A DNA stretch of 62,064 nucleotides from Ilumatobacteraceae bacterium (GCA_025463305.1 JAOBWK010000101.1:1-62064); one strand, 5' to 3'. Counted from the first letter of the stretch, positions 46,299 through 55,100 are shown. Notes: generated by a model from the sequence alone, not told the origin. Made by a program: numbers and translations.

Positions 46299-46385
46299 AT
46301 GACCGTGACCGCTGAGCAGCCGACTCGCGTCACCCGCGTCCTCGAGCCTGATGGCCTGACCCGAAGTGATGTTGTCGGCGCATGA
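46299..46385 (+). CDS. 28-residue leader-like ORF coupled to the aldo-keto reductase
   Basis: ATG 46299 is preceded by GGAAGGGAG with 4-base spacing, the best ribosome site in the area, and encodes MTVTAEQPTRVTRVLEPDG and nine more residues. Its TGA overlaps the aldo-keto reductase ATG (46382), and the latter has no ribosome site of its own. It may be a translated leader that loads ribosomes onto the downstream gene, or the fused ends of a deleted gene. No homologue comes to mind. Confidence 0.5.
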   Translation: MTVTAEQPTRVTRVLEPDGLTRSDVVGA

Positions 46386-47419
46386 TGATGGATCCTTACC
46401 TCGCCTCACCCGCTCGGTACGACACGATGCAGTATCGCCGATGTGGTCGGAGTGGGTTGTTGCTGCCGGAGCTGTCGCTCGGGCTGTGGCACAACTTCGG
46501 ACAGGACCGGCCGTACGACACGCAGCGGGCGATCGTTAGACGCGCGTTCGACCTCGGTGTCACCCACTTCGACCTGGCCAACAACTACGGCCCGCCGTAT
46601 GGCGCTGCTGAGATCAACTTCGGGCGCATCGTCTCGGACGACCTCAGGCCGTACCGTGACGAGTTGGTGATCTCCACCAAGGCCGGCTACGACATGTGGC
46701 CGGGTCCGTACGGCAACTGGAGTTCGCGCAAGTACCTGCTCGCGTCGCTGGACCAGTCGTTGGCGAGGATGGGCCTCGACTACGTCGACATCTTCTACTC
46801 CCATCGCTTCGACCCGAACACGCCGCTGGAGGAGACGATGGGGGCGCTGGACACGGCCGTTCGCTCCGGGCGCGCTCTGTATGCGGGGATCTCGTCGTAC
46901 AACTCGGAGCGAACGCGCGAGGCGGCCGCGATCCTCAGCGATCTCGGCACACCGCTGCTCATCTCGCAACCCTCCTACTCGATGTTCAACCGATGGCTCG
47001 AACACGACGGCCTGCTGGACGCCCTCGAATCGGTGGGCGCCGGATGCATCGCGTTCTCGCCCCTCGCCCAAGGTCTGCTGACCAACCGATACCTCGGCGG
47101 CGTGCCTGTCGACTCGCGTGTCGCCACCGGGGGCGCCATGAGCCGGGAGATGTTGACCGATGATCGCCTCGAGCGAGTGCGCGCGCTCAACGAGATCGCG
47201 AAGTCGCGCGGCCAGTCCTTGGCTGAGCTTGCGCTGATGTGGGCACTGCGCGATGAGCGGGTGACCTCGTTGGTGATCGGCGCGAGCAGTGTCACCCAGC
47301 TCGAGGACAATCTCGGCGCCCTTCAAGGACCGGCGCTGACGGCAGCGGAGCTCTCCGAGATCGACGGATACGCCATCGACGGCGGCCTCAACCTGTGGGC
47401 CGCATCGAGCACGGCCTGA
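46382..47419 (+). CDS. yghZ: YghZ-type aldo-keto reductase (L-glyceraldehyde 3-phosphate reductase family)
   Basis: A 345-residue protein closely following E. coli YghZ (Gpr): MQYRRCGRSGLLLPELSLGL, WHNFG, FDLGVTHFDLANNYGPPYG (Asp and Tyr of the tetrad), STKAGYDMWPGPYG (Lys), DYVDIFYSHRFD (His), QPSYSMFNRW and IGASSVTQLEDN for NADPH. YghZ-type AKR14 enzymes reduce methylglyoxal and L-glyceraldehyde 3-phosphate with NADPH. Its start overlaps a 28-codon ORF that carries the ribosome site. Confidence 0.92.
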   Translation: MMMDPYLASPARYDTMQYRRCGRSGLLLPELSLGLWHNFGQDRPYDTQRAIVRRAFDLGVTHFDLANNYGPPYGAAEINFGRIVSDDLRPYRDELVISTKAGYDMWPGPYGNWSSRKYLLASLDQSLARMGLDYVDIFYSHRFDPNTPLEETMGALDTAVRSGRALYAGISSYNSERTREAAAILSDLGTPLLISQPSYSMFNRWLEHDGLLDALESVGAGCIAFSPLAQGLLTNRYLGGVPVDSRVATGGAMSREMLTDDRLERVRALNEIAKSRGQSLAELALMWALRDERVTSLVIGASSVTQLEDNLGALQGPALTAAELSEIDGYAIDGGLNLWAASSTA

Positions 47420-47456
47420 CCTCGGCACGAGCAGCCACGACGTCGATGGCGCGCGA

Positions 47457-48095
47457 TCAGCGGCCGGGGAGCAGCGTCGCGACGAGACCGTCGGCGTGGC
47501 ACTCGACCCACGCAGGGTCGGTGGGCTCCGCTCCGGTGAGGAGGCGGACCTCCGGGGCGTTGACGAATGGAAGTGAGGCTGCGCCCACTAAGACGTAGTG
47601 AACCGTCGCCTCGTCGATCGGCGCGGCGATCCCCGCGCGGCGGAGCTGGCTCCAGGCCTGCCGCACGGCCTCGTACCTCGGGCGGACATGCTGGGTGGTC
47701 ATCCACGTGAGCCGTTCGCTGGCCGTCGTTGCCTCGTGGACCATGATCTGGTTGAGCTCGGGATGCGCGGCGGCGAAGCGGACCAGGCGCCGGATGATCT
47801 CTGCGAAGGCGTCAGCGAGTGCAGAGTCGTCCGATTCCGGGAGAGCGATCCCGGCCATCGCTTGCCCGAGCAGGTCGAAGAGGTGGTCGACCGCTGCGAA
47901 CCACAGGGCCTCCTTCGATGCGAAGTGGTAGTTGATCTGTGGTTGGTGGGCGTCGATCCGCTGTGCGATCGCTCGGGTCGACGCACCGTCGAAGCCCTTG
48001 GCTCCGAACTCGACCAAGGCCGCATCGAGTATCCGCTCACGGATGTCCACCCTCGAACGGCGGGTGCGCGGCGGACTCTTTTCGGCTTGCGGCAC
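47457..48095 (-). CDS. TetR family regulator divergent from a catabolic operon
   Basis: A 212-residue protein (GTG 48095). The HTH is complete: IRERILDAALVEFGAKGFDG, STRAIAQRIDAHQPQINYHF, ASKEALWFAAVDHLF. The ligand domain is of the aromatic-catabolism type (RPRYEAVRQAWSQLRRAGI, ATVHYVLVGAASLPF). A 22-bp perfect palindrome lies 13 bases upstream of its start, between it and the PPOX-fold gene. It should therefore repress itself and the divergent operon until a ligand binds. Confidence 0.93.
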   Translation of the reverse strand: MPQAEKSPPRTRRSRVDIRERILDAALVEFGAKGFDGASTRAIAQRIDAHQPQINYHFASKEALWFAAVDHLFDLLGQAMAGIALPESDDSALADAFAEIIRRLVRFAAAHPELNQIMVHEATTASERLTWMTTQHVRPRYEAVRQAWSQLRRAGIAAPIDEATVHYVLVGAASLPFVNAPEVRLLTGAEPTDPAWVECHADGLVATLLPGR

Positions 48096-48108
48096 CCGCT
48101 CACCCTAG

Positions 48109-48130
48109 TCTATTATCGATCGATAATAGA
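48109..48130. promoter_or_regulatory. 22-bp perfect palindromic operator
   Basis: TCTATTATCGA (48109-48119) is followed without spacer by its exact reverse complement (48120-48130). It is very AT-rich for this genome and lies between the divergent TetR and PPOX-fold genes. Size and symmetry are those of TetR operators. The AT-rich core may also overlap both -10 regions. Confidence 0.85.
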
Positions 48131-48147
48131 GTGAGAGAGGTTGAATC

Positions 48148-48720
48148 ATGCAGATCCTTCCGTTGTCGACAGCACCGTTCATGGCGGCGACTGACCGGGA
48201 CATGCTGCCGTCGGAACGTCGTTCGTTCGTGCGGACGCATCGCACGTGCGTGTTCGGGACGAGCCGACGGTCCGATGGGCCGGCGATGTCGATCGTGTAC
48301 TACGTGCCGACCGACGGCGACGAGCTGCTCGTGTCGACGATGGGCGGACGGAGCAAGGCCAAGGTCGTCGCTCGAGACGGCAAGGTCAGTCTGTGCGTGC
48401 TCGATGAGAACTGGCCGTTCGCGTACCTACAGGTCTATTGCGACGCGGTCGTCGACGACGACATCGACCTCGTCGTCGATGTGATGATGGCGGTCGGTGC
48501 ACGGATGTCAGGGACGCCGTTCGAGGACAGCGCGAGACCCTTCGTCCGGGCGATGGCCGAGCAAGAGGGCCGGGTCGTACTGCGCTGCAAGCCCTACTCC
48601 ACCTTTGCGCAGCCACCTCGCCATCTGCACAGCAACGATCAAGAAGAACCGATCGATCACTGGGTCTCATCGGCGATGCCGTGGGACGCTGCGGATGTCC
48701 AGGAACTGACCACGGGATGA
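48148..48720 (+). CDS. pyridoxamine 5'-phosphate oxidase-fold (PPOX) protein
   Basis: A 190-residue protein. FVRTHRTCVFGTSRRSDGPA, MSIVYYVPTDGDELLVSTM, KAKVVARDGKVSLCVLDENW and YLQVYCDAVVDDD form the split-barrel strands of the PPOX/F420-dependent reductase superfamily, which bind FMN or F420. It is the first gene of an operon with FAH-family and dioxygenase genes, separated by 4- and 4-base overlaps. The likely role is a flavin or F420 reductase step in the same catabolic route. The cofactor cannot be decided from sequence. Confidence 0.82.
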   Translation: MQILPLSTAPFMAATDRDMLPSERRSFVRTHRTCVFGTSRRSDGPAMSIVYYVPTDGDELLVSTMGGRSKAKVVARDGKVSLCVLDENWPFAYLQVYCDAVVDDDIDLVVDVMMAVGARMSGTPFEDSARPFVRAMAEQEGRVVLRCKPYSTFAQPPRHLHSNDQEEPIDHWVSSAMPWDAADVQELTTG

Positions 48721-49589
48721 AGCTTGCCAACCTCGCGGGTCGGGCGACAGTGCTCCTTCCCGATACCTTGCTCGGGATCGATGTCGCCGAGGCATCAGGT
48801 CACCGCTTCGGACCCGACATCCACGGGCTGTACGACGATTGGGAGTCGTTCCGCGAGTTCGCGGCCGGCGTGAAGACCGACGTGGCGCCGCAGACAGCTC
48901 ATGTGACCGTCGATCACGACCAGCTCCGTTCGCCGGCGCCGTTGCCTCGCCAGGTCTTCGGCATCGGACTCAACTATCGAGCGCACGCCGCAGAATCCGG
49001 GATGCCAACCCCGAGTGTCCCGGCCACGTTCACCAAGTTCCCCGCGTCTCTGACGGGGCCGTTCGACGACGTGACCCTCTCGAGCGGCACCGTCGACTGG
49101 GAGGTCGAGCTCGTCGCGGTCATTGGCGTGCGCGCCGACCGCGTCACAGAAGCCGACGGGTGGCGACACATCGCTGGCCTGACGGTTGGTCAGGACATCT
49201 CGGATCGCACGATGCAGTTCGCGGCCGGAGGCCAGTTCAGCCTGGGCAAGTCGTACCGCGGCTACGGTCCGATGGGCCCGTGGCTGGTGACCCCCGATGA
49301 TCCTGACGTGGCCAACGCCGACGACCTCGCGCTCGGCTGCTCGATCGCTGGGGAGATCGTCCAGCAGAGCCGTACGAGCGACCTGATCTTCGGCGTTGCC
49401 CGTCTTGTGGCGGAACTCTCGGCCATCCTGCCGCTCATGCCTGGCGACGTCATCTTCACCGGAACGCCTGACGGAGTCGGTGTCGCCCGCAAGCCGCCGC
49501 GTTTTCTGCAACCCGGCGAGATCGTCGAGAGCTGGGTCGAGGGGATCGGCACCATTCGCAACCGCTTCGTCTCGGGAGTCGGATCGTGA
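48717..49589 (+). CDS. fumarylacetoacetate hydrolase (FAH) family enzyme
   Basis: A 290-residue protein from ATG 48717 overlapping the PPOX stop. QVFGIGLNYRAHAAESGM, VDWEVELVAVIGVRADR (the E-x-E metal ligands), GLTVGQDISDR, GKSYRGYGPMGPWLVT and MPGDVIFTGTPDGVGV are the family signature. Members hydrolyse or decarboxylate diketo acids, including products of meta-cleavage of catechols. The extradiol-dioxygenase-like protein encoded next fits such a ring-cleavage route. Confidence 0.93.
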   Translation: MKLANLAGRATVLLPDTLLGIDVAEASGHRFGPDIHGLYDDWESFREFAAGVKTDVAPQTAHVTVDHDQLRSPAPLPRQVFGIGLNYRAHAAESGMPTPSVPATFTKFPASLTGPFDDVTLSSGTVDWEVELVAVIGVRADRVTEADGWRHIAGLTVGQDISDRTMQFAAGGQFSLGKSYRGYGPMGPWLVTPDDPDVANADDLALGCSIAGEIVQQSRTSDLIFGVARLVAELSAILPLMPGDVIFTGTPDGVGVARKPPRFLQPGEIVESWVEGIGTIRNRFVSGVGS

Positions 49590-50500
49590 GTTCCGCACCG
49601 CACGGCGTCGCTGAGCTCGCCTACATCGGGATCGAGGTGACCGATCCCGCGGCCGTCGGCGCGTTCTTCCGCGACTGCGTCGGGCTCGTTTCGGGCGAGT
49701 CGGGATGCGACGGGAGTGAAGCGTGGCGCAATGATGCTAAGGCCCGGCGCATCGTCGTCAGCGAAGGACCCGCGAACGACGTGTCCTTCATCGGCTTCGA
49801 GTTCGCCGACGAGGACGAGCTCGACCAGGCGATCGCCCGTCTGCACGCCGCCGGCTATCCAACCGTCGTCGCACCGCCAGATCACCGACGCTGCCGAGGC
49901 GTCGCCGATCTCGTCTCGGTCCAAGCACCGTTCGGGCCATCGATCGAGCTGGTCTTTGCATGCGCCGATGCGGCCGAACCCTTCGCGTCGGAACATGTCC
50001 CCGGTGGTTTCCTCACCCACGGCCTGGGCCTCGGGCATGTCGTCATGGCCACGACGAAGTTCGAGGAGTCGCACCACTTCCTCACCGAAGGCCTGGGCAT
50101 GCGCCAGACCGACTGGGTCGAAACCGAGATCGCCGCAGGCATCCCGCTCGAACTCCGGTTCTACCACTGCAATGCTCGCCACCACAGCATCGCCTTGGCC
50201 CACGCACCGTTCGACCTTCCTCAGACCCTGCACCACGTCATGTTCGAAGCCAACGAACGCGACGACGTCGGTCTGGCCTTCGACCGCGCATGGAACCAAC
50301 GACTCACCATCGCCAGTGGGTTCGGCCGCCACGGCAACGACGAGATGTTCAGCTTCTACGTCGACTCACCCGCCGGCTTCCAGGTCGAGATCGGACATGG
50401 AGGCCGACGGGTCACGCCGGAGTGGAGCGACAACCGCCGGTATGACCGGATCAGCGAGTGGGGTCACCAGCCACTGGGGAAGTCCGCCGGCACACGGTGA
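49586..50500 (+). CDS. type I extradiol dioxygenase-like (two VOC domains)
   Basis: A 304-residue protein (GTG) overlapping the FAH stop. Two glyoxalase-fold halves are seen. In the second half, GLGHVVMATT (His), LHHVMFEANERDDVGLA (His) and SPAGFQVEIGHGG (Glu) supply the three iron ligands of BphC-type dioxygenases. ARHHSIALAHAP is the usual active-site region. It would cleave a catechol-type ring next to the hydroxyls, giving a substrate for the FAH-family enzyme. The natural aromatic compound or steroid ring is unknown. Confidence 0.9.
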   Translation: MSSAPHGVAELAYIGIEVTDPAAVGAFFRDCVGLVSGESGCDGSEAWRNDAKARRIVVSEGPANDVSFIGFEFADEDELDQAIARLHAAGYPTVVAPPDHRRCRGVADLVSVQAPFGPSIELVFACADAAEPFASEHVPGGFLTHGLGLGHVVMATTKFEESHHFLTEGLGMRQTDWVETEIAAGIPLELRFYHCNARHHSIALAHAPFDLPQTLHHVMFEANERDDVGLAFDRAWNQRLTIASGFGRHGNDEMFSFYVDSPAGFQVEIGHGGRRVTPEWSDNRRYDRISEWGHQPLGKSAGTR

Positions 50501-50536
50501 CGCCGCCCCGGGCGATCGGGTCGACGGGTCAGTGGA

Positions 50537-51763
50537 TCAAGGCGTCAGCGAATAGCGGATCGGGAGGGCCTTGTGTCCGCCGACGAAGGTCGTCTTCGCG
50601 GTCTGCGGCTCGCCCGAGAGCTCGAGCGATCCGAGTCGGGGCACGAGGTGCCCGAAGAGCGAGCGGAGCTCGTTGCGGGCGAGCTGGGCACCGAGGCAGA
50701 AGTGGATGCCGTACCCAAAGGCGATGTGTCGGTTCGCGTTGTGGCGAGTGATGTCGAAGCGCAGTGGGTCGTCGAAGACGGAGGGGTCGAGGTTTCCGGC
50801 GAGGTAGGAGAGGTAGAGCCAGTCGCCCTTGGCAACCTTGACGCCCGCGACCTCGGTGTCAACCTGAGCGGTGCGCATGAAGTGGCGAACCGGCGCCGTC
50901 CAGCGGAGCATCTCGTCGACGGCGTTGGTCAACAGGTCAGGGTTGGCCCGGAGCAGATCGAGTTGGCCCGGGTTCTCGGCCAGGGCGCGCAGGCCGCCGG
51001 CCATCGCCGCGGCGGTCGTGTCGTGGCCGGCGGTGGCGATGATGACGTAGTAGCCCATCTTCTCCAGGTCGGGCATCGGCGCGTCGTCGATGATGCCGTT
51101 GGCGATCAGGGTGGCGAGGTCATCGGTCGGTGCTGCCTGGCGATCGGCGGTGAGCTGGGAGAAGTACTGGTAGAAGTCCACGATCACCTCGAGCGCTTGC
51201 TCGGGCGACTGCACGTTGCGTTGCAGATCGGGGTCCTCGGCGCCGAACAGCTCCTGGGTGAGCTTGATCATCCTGGGGTAGTCGGCCTCGGGCAGGCCGA
51301 GGATCGACAGGATCACTTGCAGCGGGTAGGCGAGGGCGATGTCGCGATAGAAGTCGGCCTCCCCGCCGAGCGCCTCCAGCTTGGCAACGGCCTGGACGCT
51401 GAGCTCGTCGAGCCGATCGGTGAGGCGGCGCACGCTTGCCGGCTTGAACCAGTCGCTGGTGAGGCTGCGGTACTTGTTGTGGTCGGGCTCGTCCATGTGG
51501 ATGAGCGTGCGGATCTCGGCTCCGTCGGCGGCGTGCAGCTCGAGCTGCTCATCACTGCCGAGGATCGGGATCGGCGCATTGGTGAAGTCGTTCGGTCGGC
51601 GCTCGATGTCGAGGACCGCGTCGTGGCCGATGACCGCCCAGAACGGTTGGTACCGCGGCTGCACGATCCGGTGGATCGGTCCGCCGGCATGCAGCTCGAC
51701 GGCGTCGCGACGCCACGCGTCGAGATCGCCGAAGCGGTGTGGGTTGGTGAACAGATCGGTCAC
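50537..51763 (-). CDS. cytochrome P450
   Basis: A 408-residue soluble P450. The I-helix AGHDTT (about 242), the K-helix E-x-x-R in VDEMLRWTAP, the meander, and the haem-binding FGYGIHFCLGAQLARNEL (Cys about 357) are all present. Bacterial class I type, needing ferredoxin partners that are not next door. It is convergent with the dioxygenase operon and divergent from a TetR gene with a palindrome between them. The substrate may be an alicyclic or steroid-like compound, but this is a guess. Confidence 0.95.
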   Translation of the reverse strand: MTDLFTNPHRFGDLDAWRRDAVELHAGGPIHRIVQPRYQPFWAVIGHDAVLDIERRPNDFTNAPIPILGSDEQLELHAADGAEIRTLIHMDEPDHNKYRSLTSDWFKPASVRRLTDRLDELSVQAVAKLEALGGEADFYRDIALAYPLQVILSILGLPEADYPRMIKLTQELFGAEDPDLQRNVQSPEQALEVIVDFYQYFSQLTADRQAAPTDDLATLIANGIIDDAPMPDLEKMGYYVIIATAGHDTTAAAMAGGLRALAENPGQLDLLRANPDLLTNAVDEMLRWTAPVRHFMRTAQVDTEVAGVKVAKGDWLYLSYLAGNLDPSVFDDPLRFDITRHNANRHIAFGYGIHFCLGAQLARNELRSLFGHLVPRLGSLELSGEPQTAKTTFVGGHKALPIRYSLTP

Positions 51764-51806
51764 GGCGTGGCCCCCTCGGACGTGTGCGTCTTGCCATCCA
51801 ATCTAT

Positions 51807-51822
51807 CTGTACTAATGTACAG
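51807..51822. promoter_or_regulatory. palindromic operator between P450 and TetR genes
   Basis: CTGTAC (51807-51812), TAAT, GTACAG (51817-51822) form an inverted repeat immediately 3 bases before the TetR start codon and 43 bases before the P450 start. It is likely the binding site of that TetR protein. Binding here would occlude the TetR ribosome site and both promoters. Confidence 0.7.
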
Positions 51823-51825
51823 CTA

Positions 51826-52410
51826 ATGGGGATGACCGTCGAACCCAGCTCTGATGGCCGGCGTGCCCGGGGAGCGGCGAGCCGCGAGTCGATCGTCGAA
51901 GCAGCCGGCAGGGTCGTTGTCGCCAGCGGGCTGGTCGCCGTCACCCATCGCGCGATCGCCGAGGAGGCAGGTGTATCGCTCGCTCGCACGACGTATCACT
52001 TCGCGAGCATCGAAGCACTGCTGCGCGCCGTTCAGCGCCACTTCACCGATGGGTTCGACGCCCGGCTGCTCGAGATGATCTCAGCCGCTCGAGGCCGTCA
52101 CGCATCCATCCTCGACGTCTGCTGCGACTTCCTCCAGGAGCTGCTCGGGACGCGTCGCAACGAGCTGCTGGCCACCGTCGAACTGAGCATCGCCGCCGCA
52201 CGGCGGCCAGACCTGCTCGCCTCGAGCGAGCGGTCGGGCGACGGTGTGATCCCGATCATCATGAGCTTCGGGGCCGATGAGGAACAGGCCCGGGCGATCT
52301 TCGCCGCGTTCTACGGGTACGCCGTCCTGGCCGCGACCCGACCCGGCCCGATGGACCCCATCGATATCCGTGACTTCGTCACGACGGTCATCCAGCCCTA
52401 CCTCACGTGA
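51826..52410 (+). CDS. TetR family regulator of the P450/CrtC-like block
   Basis: A 194-residue protein from ATG 51826 (or ATG 51832). HTH: SRESIVEAAGRVVVASGLVAV, HRAIAEEAGVSLARTTYHFAS, and EALLRAVQRHF. The remainder is a helical ligand domain. No ribosome site is visible, and the operator ends 3 bases before the ATG, so a near-leaderless message is likely. It is divergent from the P450 gene and 53 bases upstream of the CrtC-like gene, both probable targets. Confidence 0.92.
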   Translation: MGMTVEPSSDGRRARGAASRESIVEAAGRVVVASGLVAVTHRAIAEEAGVSLARTTYHFASIEALLRAVQRHFTDGFDARLLEMISAARGRHASILDVCCDFLQELLGTRRNELLATVELSIAAARRPDLLASSERSGDGVIPIIMSFGADEEQARAIFAAFYGYAVLAATRPGPMDPIDIRDFVTTVIQPYLT

Positions 52411-52463
52411 GCACGACACCGTCGCCGTGACGACGACGGCAACAAGATCCAGGAGAGCCATCA

Positions 52464-53561
52464 ATGACAACATCAACGGCACAACGAGCAGATCGCCCCG
52501 ACGACTACATCCGGCTGGGCATCGAGCCGTCGCCGATCGTCGCTCGCGAGGACGGCATGCGCACCGACGGTGGCAAGGGGAGCTATGAGTGGTGGTACTT
52601 CGACGCCCACCTCGATGACGGCAGCACGCTCGTCGTCGTCTTCTACACGAAGTCCTTGATGGACGCAGGCCATCCGCTCGCCCCGTACGTGAGCATCGAG
52701 CTCGATCGGCCCGACGGTACGAGCCGCAAGTGGGAGACGCCTGCCGATCCCGACGGGTTCCACGCATCGACCGATCGTTGCGACGTGTCGATCGGCACGA
52801 GCACGTTTCGCAACACCTCGTGGGGCGACCCTCATGTCTTCCACATCCACGTCGCCCATGACGATCTCGTGCTCGATCTCGATCTCACCGGTCAGGTGCC
52901 GTCGTGGAGGCCGGCCACGGGGGTCATGTACTTCGGGGCGGAGGATGAGCACCTCTTCGCCTGGTTGCCGTCGGTGCCGCAGGGTGCTGTGGCCGCGTCG
53001 CTGACGATCGGTGACGTGACCGAGGAGCTCACGGGTGTCGGCTATCACGACCACAACTGGGGCGACGTCCCGATGCCCAAGCTCATCAACCACTGGTACT
53101 GGGGCCGCGCGAAGGCCGGGCCGTACTCGATTGTCGCGAGCTATATCACTGCGGAACGCGACTACGGCAACACGGAGATCCCGATCTTCATGCTCGCCCG
53201 TGACGGCCGGATCATCGCCGACGAGATCGACAAGGTTCGCTTCTCGCTCGAGGGTGTCACGATCGACGAGATGAGCGGCAAACCGTACGCCGAACGAGTC
53301 ATCTATGAGTACGGCGATGCAACGGACCACTATGTGATCACCTATCGACGTGAATCGACCATCGTCGACGCCCGCTTCATCGATGACCTCGGGGGAATCA
53401 AGCACCTCCTCGCTCGACTGGCGCGCTTCGATGGTGCGTACCTGCGGTTCACCGGCCAGGTCGAGGTCGAGCACGTCGTCGACGGTGCATCGGTCGAGAA
53501 GGTCGCCGACCCTGGCATCTGGGAGCTGATGTACTTCGGCCGCGTCGACCAGAACCGCTGA
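52464..53561 (+). CDS. CrtC-like/AttH lipocalin-fold protein
   Basis: A 365-residue protein. GSYEWWYFDAHLDDGSTLVVV is the hallmark of the CrtC N-terminal lipocalin-like domain. LTGVGYHDHNWGDVPMPKLI and WYWGRAKAGPYSIVASYI are the matching middle region. The founding CrtC hydrates neurosporene in carotenoid synthesis, but most relatives lie in catabolic or secondary-metabolite clusters. There are no carotenoid genes here, so hydration of another lipid-like compound or simple ligand binding is more likely. Confidence 0.88.
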   Translation: MTTSTAQRADRPDDYIRLGIEPSPIVAREDGMRTDGGKGSYEWWYFDAHLDDGSTLVVVFYTKSLMDAGHPLAPYVSIELDRPDGTSRKWETPADPDGFHASTDRCDVSIGTSTFRNTSWGDPHVFHIHVAHDDLVLDLDLTGQVPSWRPATGVMYFGAEDEHLFAWLPSVPQGAVAASLTIGDVTEELTGVGYHDHNWGDVPMPKLINHWYWGRAKAGPYSIVASYITAERDYGNTEIPIFMLARDGRIIADEIDKVRFSLEGVTIDEMSGKPYAERVIYEYGDATDHYVITYRRESTIVDARFIDDLGGIKHLLARLARFDGAYLRFTGQVEVEHVVDGASVEKVADPGIWELMYFGRVDQNR

Positions 53562-53578
53562 CCGCCCGGCATTCGGCC

Positions 53579-54688
53579 TCAGCGCCCGTGCGGGACGTCG
53601 ACGCTGCGTTCGATGACGAGGCGGGTCAGATCGACGCGCGAGGTGATCGCGAGCTTGCGGAACGTCGCTCGCAGGTGGGAGTCGACGGTGTAGCGCGACA
53701 CGAAGAGGCGCTCGGCCACTTGGACGTTCGTGAGACCCAGGGACACCAGTTCGGCCACGCTTCGCTCGGATTCGGTGAGGCTGCTCCAGCCGAACGGGCG
53801 TGACAAGCGAGCATGCGAACCGCGGCCCGACGACGGCTCGATCGGCCGAAGATGTACGAGCGCACCGAGAAGTTCGCCGCCCTCGGCGACTGGTTCGCAT
53901 CGGATGCCGACGGTAGTGCCCCCGCTCAACACCAGCGGCGCGACGGTTCGGCCGCCGCCGTCGGCGAGCGCGCGAGCAGCAGACTCCCAGAGCATCGCTT
54001 CATCGGTCGGGGCCACGAGGCGAGCTGCGGCAGCATTGGTGATCATGTTCTGCGCGTTGATGAACACCATCGGCGCCTTGGCACCTCTCCGGGCACGCAA
54101 GAATCGCTGAAGAGCGACCCTGTCGGCGACACGAGACTGGTCGACGAGTCGCGATTCGATCTCTCGGGCGGTCCGCGTTGCCAGCGGCAGCATCAAGGGG
54201 CTGCCGTCGGCGAACCGGCACGAGAGGTCGACCGCACCCAGCACGCGGCCGCTTTGTGGATCGATGATCGGCGCAGCGGCGCAGACCATGGGAATCAGCG
54301 CCTCTGCGAAGTGCTCGGGTCCTCCGACGAACGCCGGGCGACGTTGTTCGAGCGCGGTGCCAATGGCGTTGGTGCCGACGGAGTGCTCAGCGTAGATGAA
54401 CCCTGGCGCGAGCGAGATGCGGTCCAGTCGGATCCGAAGACGGTTGTCGCCGACGTGGCGGTCGAGCAGCTGCCCGCGATCGTCTGCCAGAACCACACTG
54501 ACACCGGTCGTCGCGAGATCGGCAGCGAGTTGGTCCAGCACCGGACGGGCCGCGCGGAGCACAGGAAGCTCGCGGTTGAGTTCGGATGTGTACGGGACAT
54601 CGAACCGATCGCGAGTCAGTCCCGCGCGGGAACTTCGCCGCCACGAGGCGTCGATCTCATCGCGTAGTGCGGGTCGACCACGTGCCAT
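53579..54688 (-). CDS. GAF-domain regulator with LuxR-type HTH (AcoR-like sensor)
   Basis: A 369-residue protein from ATG 54688, since residues before it lack family resemblance. DEIDASWRRSSRAGL is the AcoR-type start, and YAEHSVGTNAIGTALEQRRPAFVGGPEHF and GRVLGAVDLSC mark the GAF domain. The C-terminus is a LuxR HTH (LTESERSVAELVSLGLTNVQ, VAERLFVSRYTVDSHLRATF). AcoR relatives normally carry a sigma-54 or Fis domain; the LuxR HTH substitution is the actinobacterial version. It is probably an activator of the adjacent catabolic genes. Confidence 0.88.
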   Translation of the reverse strand: MARGRPALRDEIDASWRRSSRAGLTRDRFDVPYTSELNRELPVLRAARPVLDQLAADLATTGVSVVLADDRGQLLDRHVGDNRLRIRLDRISLAPGFIYAEHSVGTNAIGTALEQRRPAFVGGPEHFAEALIPMVCAAAPIIDPQSGRVLGAVDLSCRFADGSPLMLPLATRTAREIESRLVDQSRVADRVALQRFLRARRGAKAPMVFINAQNMITNAAAARLVAPTDEAMLWESAARALADGGGRTVAPLVLSGGTTVGIRCEPVAEGGELLGALVHLRPIEPSSGRGSHARLSRPFGWSSLTESERSVAELVSLGLTNVQVAERLFVSRYTVDSHLRATFRKLAITSRVDLTRLVIERSVDVPHGR

Positions 54689-54872
54689 CCGACGATGCTC
54701 ACCTCCCCTGATGCCTCGGCCTTCGTCGGCACCGGCCTTCGGCCTCCGGCGAGGGTTCGCTGAGGACGATACCGCGTGAGAAGCGGCCACGACGCGGTCA
54801 TCGAGTGTGCCCGCAATCAGGCCGGACGATGCCGTTGGCCGGGTGCGGTCACGCGAGGCCGTGCGTATCCAG

Positions 54873-55100
54873 TCACTCGTCGTCATCGCGGTCAAGGAAG
54901 CGCTCGATGGCTTCGATGCGGTCCATCACCTCGAGCTTCCAATCGAGGCAGTCGCCATCGGGCAGCGCCGCCCAGCTGTCCGACGTCGGCCGCATCTGCA
55001 GCACCCGCCGTCTCATCTCAGCAAAGGCGTCGCTCACCGATTTCCAGCCGCAACGTCGTCCATCGCTGTGCTCCTTGCTCTCGCCGACGTTGGTAAGCAT
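54873..55100 (-). CDS. small hypothetical protein
   Basis: A 75-residue protein from ATG 55100. RCGWKSVSDAFAEMRRRVLQ and WKLEVMDRIEAIERFLDRDDDE suggest two amphipathic helices with an acidic tail. No family recognised. It lies near the right edge of the tRNA-bracketed region, among decayed sequence, so it may itself be recent or decaying. The long upstream extension in the same frame is not convincing. Confidence 0.4.
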   Translation of the reverse strand: MLTNVGESKEHSDGRRCGWKSVSDAFAEMRRRVLQMRPTSDSWAALPDGDCLDWKLEVMDRIEAIERFLDRDDDE

